Positions 4,979 to 8,715 of a DNA stretch of 8,715 nucleotides are shown in pieces (positions within the stretch are counted from its first letter, which is position 1; the number at the start of each line of letters is the position of its first letter). The DNA comes from Candidatus Omnitrophota bacterium. GTDB taxonomy: Bacteria > Omnitrophota > Gorgyraeia > Zapsychrales > Fredricksoniimonadaceae. The stretch is taken from contig JACQQW010000069.1 in assembly GCA_016206745.1 (NCBI GenBank), positions 1-8,715 on the forward strand, given 5' to 3'. The notes under the pieces are model-generated. The model made no database searches and was not told the DNA's origin. It saw nothing but the letters and a program-made list of their open reading frames with translations. The translations under genes were made by a program, and so were the position numbers.

Positions 4979-6101
4979 CCTGTCCTCCTAAAACTGAAAT
5001 TATCTTAACAAATCGTTCCTGCGGGGGCAATAAACTTAACACTAAATGTCCCGGCAGTTCAAAATCAAAAAAGAACCCTGGGTGGACAAGGATGTGGTGG
5101 CGGCGTAAAGTGTCCAGGACAAAACTTTCTTCGTCTATGTGACCGGCATGAACGACCGCGTACCATCCGCCTTCTACGCTTAAGACATTGACCCCTGATT
5201 TGGTCAAGCATTCCAAGTTAGATTTGACCCGCTGCAGGATCTGTGTCCGCATGGTTTCGGCATGGGCAAGCCATGCGGCAAGCGCATTTTGCGCCGGGGT
5301 ATTGACGGACAAAAATGTATCGGCGATGATCTCAAGCCGTGCCAGTGCTTCATTGACCAAACCGTCCGGCCCATTGACCAGCATCCACCCCAGCTTCATT
5401 TGCGGCAGGCCCATGCTCTTGGACAACCCTCCCAGGACAAAAGTCAGAACGTCATTATGCTCCCGCAAAGACACAAACGGGCCGTCATTAAGGCGATAAT
5501 CAAAAAAGACTTCGTCGGAAATGATCGCCAGCCCATGTTTGCGGCAAACAGCGCTCAACCGCCTTAACTCTTCCGCTTTCACATAGGACCCTGTGGGATT
5601 ATTGGGATTGACCACAATAATGGCCTTGGTGCGGCCATCGATCAAACGTTCCAGTCGATTAAAATCAATGCGCCAATTGCCCTGATCATAAACCAGGGGG
5701 TAATGTTCATAATGGGCATCGTTTAACTCCAATAAAAATTGGAATAACGGATAACCGGGACGGGGGACCAGCACTTTATCGCCGGGATCAAGCAAAAGCC
5801 GGAACAAATATGCGTAGGACTCCGATGTGCTGGAGGTCAGGATGGTCCGCCGGGGATCAAACCGGCAAAAACGGCCTGCCGCTTCCCGGGCAGGCAATGT
5901 CCCCATGGAATCCGGCGCATACTGCAGGTTCTTAGCGTCGGGCAAGGATTGAAGGATTTCTGGCGGGTAAGCAAAAGCGCACCGGGTGGGATTGGATTCG
6001 GTCAAATCCACGATCGCCGCGCCCTGGAGTTTTAATTCATCCATCAATTGATTTAAAGCATTGGGCTTGCGGTCCCAGTTGGTGCGTTTAGAAAAGAGCA
6101 T
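4971..6101 (-). CDS. Class I/II PLP-dependent aminotransferase, atypical subfamily
   Basis: This 376-residue fold-type I enzyme has recognisable PLP landmarks: the N-terminal substrate loop DLTESNPT (32-39), STSESYAYLF (91-100), NPNNPTG (165-171) with N168 in the usual cofactor-ring position, SDEVFFDY (195-202) with D196, and the Schiff-base lysine K228 in GGLSKSMGLPQMKLGW. Two positions differ from aspartate/tyrosine-type aminotransferases. The phosphate-binding arginine eight residues after the lysine is K236. The C-terminal arginine that grips the substrate carboxylate is apparently V354 in HLVLSLLPP (352-360). The amino donor is therefore not predictable, and a lyase or other PLP reaction cannot be excluded. 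Its start is five bases after the coiled-coil gene, with a weak AAGG three bases from the ATG; its end overlaps the deaminase by eight bases. Confidence 0.9.
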   Translation of the reverse strand: MLFSKRTNWDRKPNALNQLMDELKLQGAAIVDLTESNPTRCAFAYPPEILQSLPDAKNLQYAPDSMGTLPAREAAGRFCRFDPRRTILTSSTSESYAYLFRLLLDPGDKVLVPRPGYPLFQFLLELNDAHYEHYPLVYDQGNWRIDFNRLERLIDGRTKAIIVVNPNNPTGSYVKAEELRRLSAVCRKHGLAIISDEVFFDYRLNDGPFVSLREHNDVLTFVLGGLSKSMGLPQMKLGWMLVNGPDGLVNEALARLEIIADTFLSVNTPAQNALAAWLAHAETMRTQILQRVKSNLECLTKSGVNVLSVEGGWYAVVHAGHIDEESFVLDTLRRHHILVHPGFFFDFELPGHLVLSLLPPQERFVKIISVLGGQDG

Positions 6102-6106
6102 AAACC

Positions 6107-6802
6107 TTATGGGGGAGAAAGGCCTTTTTCCTTTAACTCATTGTATTGTTTCTTTAACTCATCAAATTCACTCTTGGCCACCCACTGGACATCTTCCCGT
6201 TTTTTCTTCAATTGCTCATTCTGACGTTTCAGCTCTTTGACTTCAGACGACAATTGCCCGACGGTGGTTTCCAAGCTCATGGCCTTGGTAAACGCGGCCC
6301 GTTTGGCTTCGGAGAGCACATCATGTTTGATTTTCAATTCCTGCAACTCGCGTTCCAGACGCAGGCGGTTGGAGTGCTCCCGTTCCAGGTCTTTCTCCGC
6401 GCGGACAACCTGCCCTTTTAAATCTTTTTCATGGTGCCTGGCCTTATCGAGATTGACCTGCTCTTTTTCCCGCCACTGCCTTTCCAGGGTCAGCTTATCC
6501 AAGGCCTCTTTATTGCGGACTTTATGCTCTTCAATTTCTTTTAAAACGCTCTTCTCCCGGATTTTTATTTTTTCAAGCTCAGCCAGCAGCGTATTATTGT
6601 TCCTCTCCCAACGCTTGGCAATGGCCTCCCAGTCCTTGTGCGGCCCATCCGCCCTGGTGGCATCCGGGATCATTTGGGCCCGGTCTTCTTTCTCTGTCTT
6701 TTCTTTTTTCTTCGCCTTGGTTTCAGTTTCAGACGGCATCATATAAATGACGATGACAATGGCCATCAACACCGCGAAACCTAAGATGATTACCCAAAAC
6801 AT
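6107..6802 (-). CDS. Membrane-anchored coiled-coil protein, function unknown
   Basis: I do not recognise a family. The 231-residue product begins with one hydrophobic helix (residues 2-21). A lysine/glutamate-rich linker follows (27-44), then a long charged region rich in E, K, R, Q and L with heptad-like spacing from about residue 58 to 226, typical of a parallel coiled coil. The positive cluster just after the helix suggests that the C-terminal coiled coil faces the cytoplasm. No catalytic motif or cysteine is visible. The start at 6802 is well supported by AAGGAAGGA at 6809-6817, six bases before the ATG. It begins a new run of close genes, with the aminotransferase following five bases after its stop. 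A structural, scaffold or chemoreceptor-like role is possible but not shown. Confidence 0.8.
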   Translation of the reverse strand: MFWVIILGFAVLMAIVIVIYMMPSETETKAKKKEKTEKEDRAQMIPDATRADGPHKDWEAIAKRWERNNNTLLAELEKIKIREKSVLKEIEEHKVRNKEALDKLTLERQWREKEQVNLDKARHHEKDLKGQVVRAEKDLEREHSNRLRLERELQELKIKHDVLSEAKRAAFTKAMSLETTVGQLSSEVKELKRQNEQLKKKREDVQWVAKSEFDELKKQYNELKEKGLSPP

Positions 6803-6832
6803 GTGCCGTCCTTCCTTAAAGGTGGTGCTTTA

Positions 6833-6861
6833 AAAATAACATATAATCCAGGTAAAATCAA
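6833..6861 (-). promoter_or_regulatory. Possible sigma-70-like promoter upstream of coiled-coil gene
   Basis: The 67-base gap between the glycosyltransferase-like stop and the coiled-coil start is AT-rich. On the minus strand it holds TTGATT (6861-6856) and TATTTT (6838-6833) with a 17-base spacer, each matching four of six consensus positions. This would drive the coiled-coil, aminotransferase, deaminase and later genes. The match is modest and such AT-rich gaps give chance hits. No terminator-like hairpin with a U-tract is seen in the same gap. Confidence 0.35.
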
Positions 6862-6869
6862 AATTTGGA

Positions 6870-8483
6870 TTAGGGCCGCTTGGATTGGAACTGCCTCAAA
6901 TTATCTTTTGCCGGGACAAAATCAGGAGATATTTCCAGGGCCTTTTCAAAATTGGACTTTGCTTGGGCCATATCGCCCATTTTGACCTCCAGCACGCCTA
7001 AATTATTCCAAAGCACCGGGTCGCGCGGGTCAATGGCAATGGCGTGCTGGTATTTGTCTTTCGCTTCATGAAACCTGCCAAGCCCTTCTAAAGAATGCGC
7101 CCAGTCAAAAAGAATTCCCTTCATAAATCCCAGATAAAAACGTTGAGCTGTGGTATTGGCCGCCTTACACCGATTGCCCCTGCAATCGGTACTATTTATA
7201 TTTGCCATAGTTTTGGCGGCATAACCCTTCATGATGGTATAAGCCTGGTCAAAATGGGTGTTGGCGGCCTCATAACGTTTGTCAAAATAATAGGCCTTGG
7301 CCAAAAGCAAATGCCCGCGCGCGAAATTTGGCTCAAAGGCCATGGCGCGTTCAAATAGCGCCGTTTCACTGCGCCAAAAGGTGTTTTGCCCAATTGCCAC
7401 CATCCCCCAAACGGCCACAACCAGGACCAGCGCCCATTTGGCTTGTTTCTTAAATAATTTTTGGCCATACATCACCCCGATCACCACAATGCCCACCATG
7501 GGCAAATACAAAAAATGCTCGGCGGTCAAAATCAATGAATATTCATTAATCAACGGCACAATGTTCAAAACCGGCAATAAAGCCAGTATAAACCAGAGGG
7601 CGCCAAAACGCACCGCTTTCTCCGCCCGGGCAATTAAAAACGCCGCCGCAATAAGCGCCGGCCACCACCAAAGGCTGGCGGACAAAATGTCCGTCGAACG
7701 GTAATAGTGCAGGTCATAAGGAAACAATACCACCCGAATATAGGTAAACAAGGTCTGCGCGATGGCCAAGACCCGCAATTTTAACTCCCCCGGTGAGGCC
7801 AAAATGTCCGTCAATACATGCGCCCCGGTGACGGCCTGACGAAACACTAGAAAACTAAATGCCATGGCGGCAAACGATGCCCAGAACACCGGGCGCTTTT
7901 GCCCACGGTGCCAATCCACCAAGACCACCAGCGGCACAACCATTAAACTTTGTTCCTTGGTCAACAGACCCAAACCAAAACAGCCCAAACTTAAAGACCA
8001 CCGGCCCTTTAAATAAAAAATCAATGCCGACAAGACCCAAAAAGCCATCAATAAATTCGAAACTCCGGCCACGCAGGCAACAGCCTCGGTCTGGACCGGA
8101 TGTACTATAAACAATACCGCAACTGCCCAGGCCAAAGAAAAGGTAAATCCCAACACCATCAAAAGCCTGTAAATCAATGCCGCATTGACGGCATGCACTA
8201 AAACATTAAATAAATGCCAGCCCCAGGGATGGAGGCCGAATAAAGCATATTCGAACCGGTAAACTATTTCCAGGAATGGACGGTAATAGGCGTTGATCCC
8301 GGCAACAGCCTGCGGCGTCGACGGGCCCCAAAAAACATCAAGCCAATGGTCCCAACGGCCGATGTGGGGATTTTGGACGATCAAAACAATGTCGTCGTGG
8401 ACAAAAGGATGGCTGAGAGTATTGGCAAAGACCAGGAAACAAATGCACAGAAGAGCTAAAGGCGGCCCGAATACGCGGGTCAT
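6870..8483 (-). CDS. TMTC-like GT-C membrane glycosyltransferase with C-terminal TPRs
   Basis: The protein has 537 residues. About ten hydrophobic segments fill residues 8-370, and three TPR-like units follow at roughly 383-416, 459-486 and 489-522 (NNLGVLEVKMGDMAQAKSNFEKALEISP is typical). The first extracytoplasmic loop has an acidic HDD motif (29-31), as expected for GT-C enzymes that use lipid-linked sugars. YYRPFLEI (66-73), HPVQTEAV (128-135) and AEHFLYLP (321-328) match bacterial relatives of the TMTC/PMT O-mannosyltransferase group. The likely role is sugar transfer from a polyprenyl-phosphate donor at the outer membrane face; donor and acceptor are unknown. I chose the ATG at 8483, which forms ATGA with the Hpt stop, over a GTG at 8495. 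AAGGAG lies eleven bases upstream. Residues 432-438 are encoded by a hairpin sequence in the inter-TPR linker. Confidence 0.85.
   Translation of the reverse strand: MTRVFGPPLALLCICFLVFANTLSHPFVHDDIVLIVQNPHIGRWDHWLDVFWGPSTPQAVAGINAYYRPFLEIVYRFEYALFGLHPWGWHLFNVLVHAVNAALIYRLLMVLGFTFSLAWAVAVLFIVHPVQTEAVACVAGVSNLLMAFWVLSALIFYLKGRWSLSLGCFGLGLLTKEQSLMVVPLVVLVDWHRGQKRPVFWASFAAMAFSFLVFRQAVTGAHVLTDILASPGELKLRVLAIAQTLFTYIRVVLFPYDLHYYRSTDILSASLWWWPALIAAAFLIARAEKAVRFGALWFILALLPVLNIVPLINEYSLILTAEHFLYLPMVGIVVIGVMYGQKLFKKQAKWALVLVVAVWGMVAIGQNTFWRSETALFERAMAFEPNFARGHLLLAKAYYFDKRYEAANTHFDQAYTIMKGYAAKTMANINSTDCRGNRCKAANTTAQRFYLGFMKGILFDWAHSLEGLGRFHEAKDKYQHAIAIDPRDPVLWNNLGVLEVKMGDMAQAKSNFEKALEISPDFVPAKDNLRQFQSKRP
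7169..7190. repeat. Perfect 9-base-stem inverted repeat inside the TPR linker
   Basis: ACCGATTGC (7169-7177) and GCAATCGGT (7182-7190) are perfect inverted copies around a four-base loop. On the coding strand this spells TDCRGNR within the peptide INSTDCRGNRCKAAN, which lies between TPR-like units and is cysteine-bearing and glycine/asparagine-rich, unlike the surrounding helices. The mRNA would form a stable hairpin. There is no U-tract, so it is not a terminator. A small palindromic repeat tolerated in a loop is the preferred explanation; chance cannot be ruled out from one copy. Confidence 0.6.
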
Positions 8484-8715
8484 CCGCCGCCCCACTCCTT
8501 TTTCAAACGGGCGGCAAACATTTTGAGCTGTTCAAATTGCCCGTCAATGGCCTTGATCAGATCGTCCATGCCGGCCGTGGAATTGGACTTTGCCAGCTGC
8601 TCCAACTGCAAGCAGGCCGCGTGCATGGGTTTAACGGAAAGGTTGCCGGAAGAGCCTTTGATCGAGTGCGCCGCCTCCTTGATTTTAACAAAATCTCCGG
8701 CGGTGACCGCGGCCC
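8480..8715 (-). CDS. Hpt (histidine phosphotransfer) domain protein, C-terminal fragment
   Basis: Seventy-seven codons and the stop are inside the window; the 5' part lies beyond the right edge. The reading frame begins at base 8713. AAHSIKGSSGNLSV contains the Hpt signature, with the phospho-accepting histidine as residue 16 of the visible part and the KGSSGNL helix turn after it. The rest forms the expected amphipathic helices (ACLQLEQLAKS and DDLIKAIDGQFEQLKMFAARLKKEW). Hpt domains relay phosphate between receiver domains in multistep phosphorelays. This could be a stand-alone Hpt protein of about 100-120 residues or the tail of a hybrid histidine kinase; the missing part would decide. The TGA overlaps the glycosyltransferase-like ATG by four bases. 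The single-domain receiver at 4111-4500 is a possible partner. Confidence 0.85.
   Translation of the reverse strand, partial: AAVTAGDFVKIKEAAHSIKGSSGNLSVKPMHAACLQLEQLAKSNSTAGMDDLIKAIDGQFEQLKMFAARLKKEWGGG

Noticed and set aside
4538..5008. Plus-strand 156-residue open frame opposite the dCMP deaminase gene
   Set aside because: Shadow of a well-supported zinc enzyme; no recognisable motif and no ribosome-binding site of note.
6237..6746. Plus-strand serine/phenylalanine-rich open frame opposite the coiled-coil gene
   Set aside because: Its composition (Ser, Phe, Arg, Leu) is what antisense reading of Glu/Lys-rich codons gives; not a real protein.
7683..7812. Repeated CAAAATGTCCGTC at 7683-7695 and 7800-7812
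   Set aside because: Both copies encode similar TDIL peptides in loops of the same membrane protein; 13 bases twice in GC-balanced coding DNA is not convincing as a repeat element.
8484..8495. GTG start giving a four-residue longer glycosyltransferase-like protein
   Set aside because: The AAGGAG motif directly abuts and overlaps this GTG, too close for initiation, while the ATG at 8483 forms an ATGA overlap with the Hpt stop.

Overview
The window is a gene-dense piece of bacterial chromosome in which every supportable gene lies on the minus strand, so transcription runs right to left. Shine-Dalgarno sequences of the AGGAGG type, GTG and ATG starts, and stop/start overlaps of the ATGA type mark it as bacterial. 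No marker fixes the phylum. The mix of a TMTC-like membrane glycosyltransferase with TPRs, a leaderless GH5 enzyme, scattered phosphorelay parts and palindromic repeats inside reading frames would fit an environmental bacterium of the PVC/Omnitrophota sort. That is an impression from gene content only, held with low confidence.

In transcription order (high to low coordinates), the right edge carries the C-terminal end of an Hpt phosphotransfer protein (8480-8715). It is coupled by an ATGA overlap to a polytopic GT-C-like membrane protein with C-terminal TPRs (6870-8483). After a 67-base gap with a weak promoter-like sequence comes a membrane-anchored coiled-coil protein of unknown function (6107-6802). 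A tight run follows: a class I/II PLP aminotransferase of an atypical subfamily (4971-6101), a dCMP-deaminase-type enzyme (4505-4978), a single-domain response regulator (4111-4500), a membrane-anchored Bem46/ABHD13-like serine hydrolase (3278-4102), a GH5 glycosidase (2103-3281) and a SpoU/TrmH-type RNA methyltransferase (1330-2106). A 77-base gap then leads to a hicB-hicA toxin-antitoxin pair (817-1252), followed by an RsuA/RluB-type pseudouridine synthase (105-797) and the start of an ABC-F ATPase (1-108).

The genes do not form one pathway. A translation theme (TrmH-family methyltransferase, pseudouridine synthase, ABC-F factor) occupies the left third, with hicBA sitting inside it like an inserted cassette. 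The middle mixes nucleotide metabolism, amino-acid/keto-acid chemistry and carbohydrate/ester hydrolysis. Two phosphorelay parts (Hpt and a lone receiver) could belong to one relay, though nothing in the sequence proves it.

The most interesting structures are two palindromes that lie in frame inside coding sequences. One is a 43-base element with 18-base arms (16 of 18 matched) inside the methyltransferase gene, encoding an extra-looking 14-residue peptide. The other is a perfect 9-base-stem hairpin in the inter-TPR linker of the glycosyltransferase-like gene. Both look like small palindromic repeats accommodated by proteins. There is no non-coding stretch longer than 77 bases, and I see no tRNA, rRNA, CRISPR array, transposase gene or convincing rho-independent terminator.
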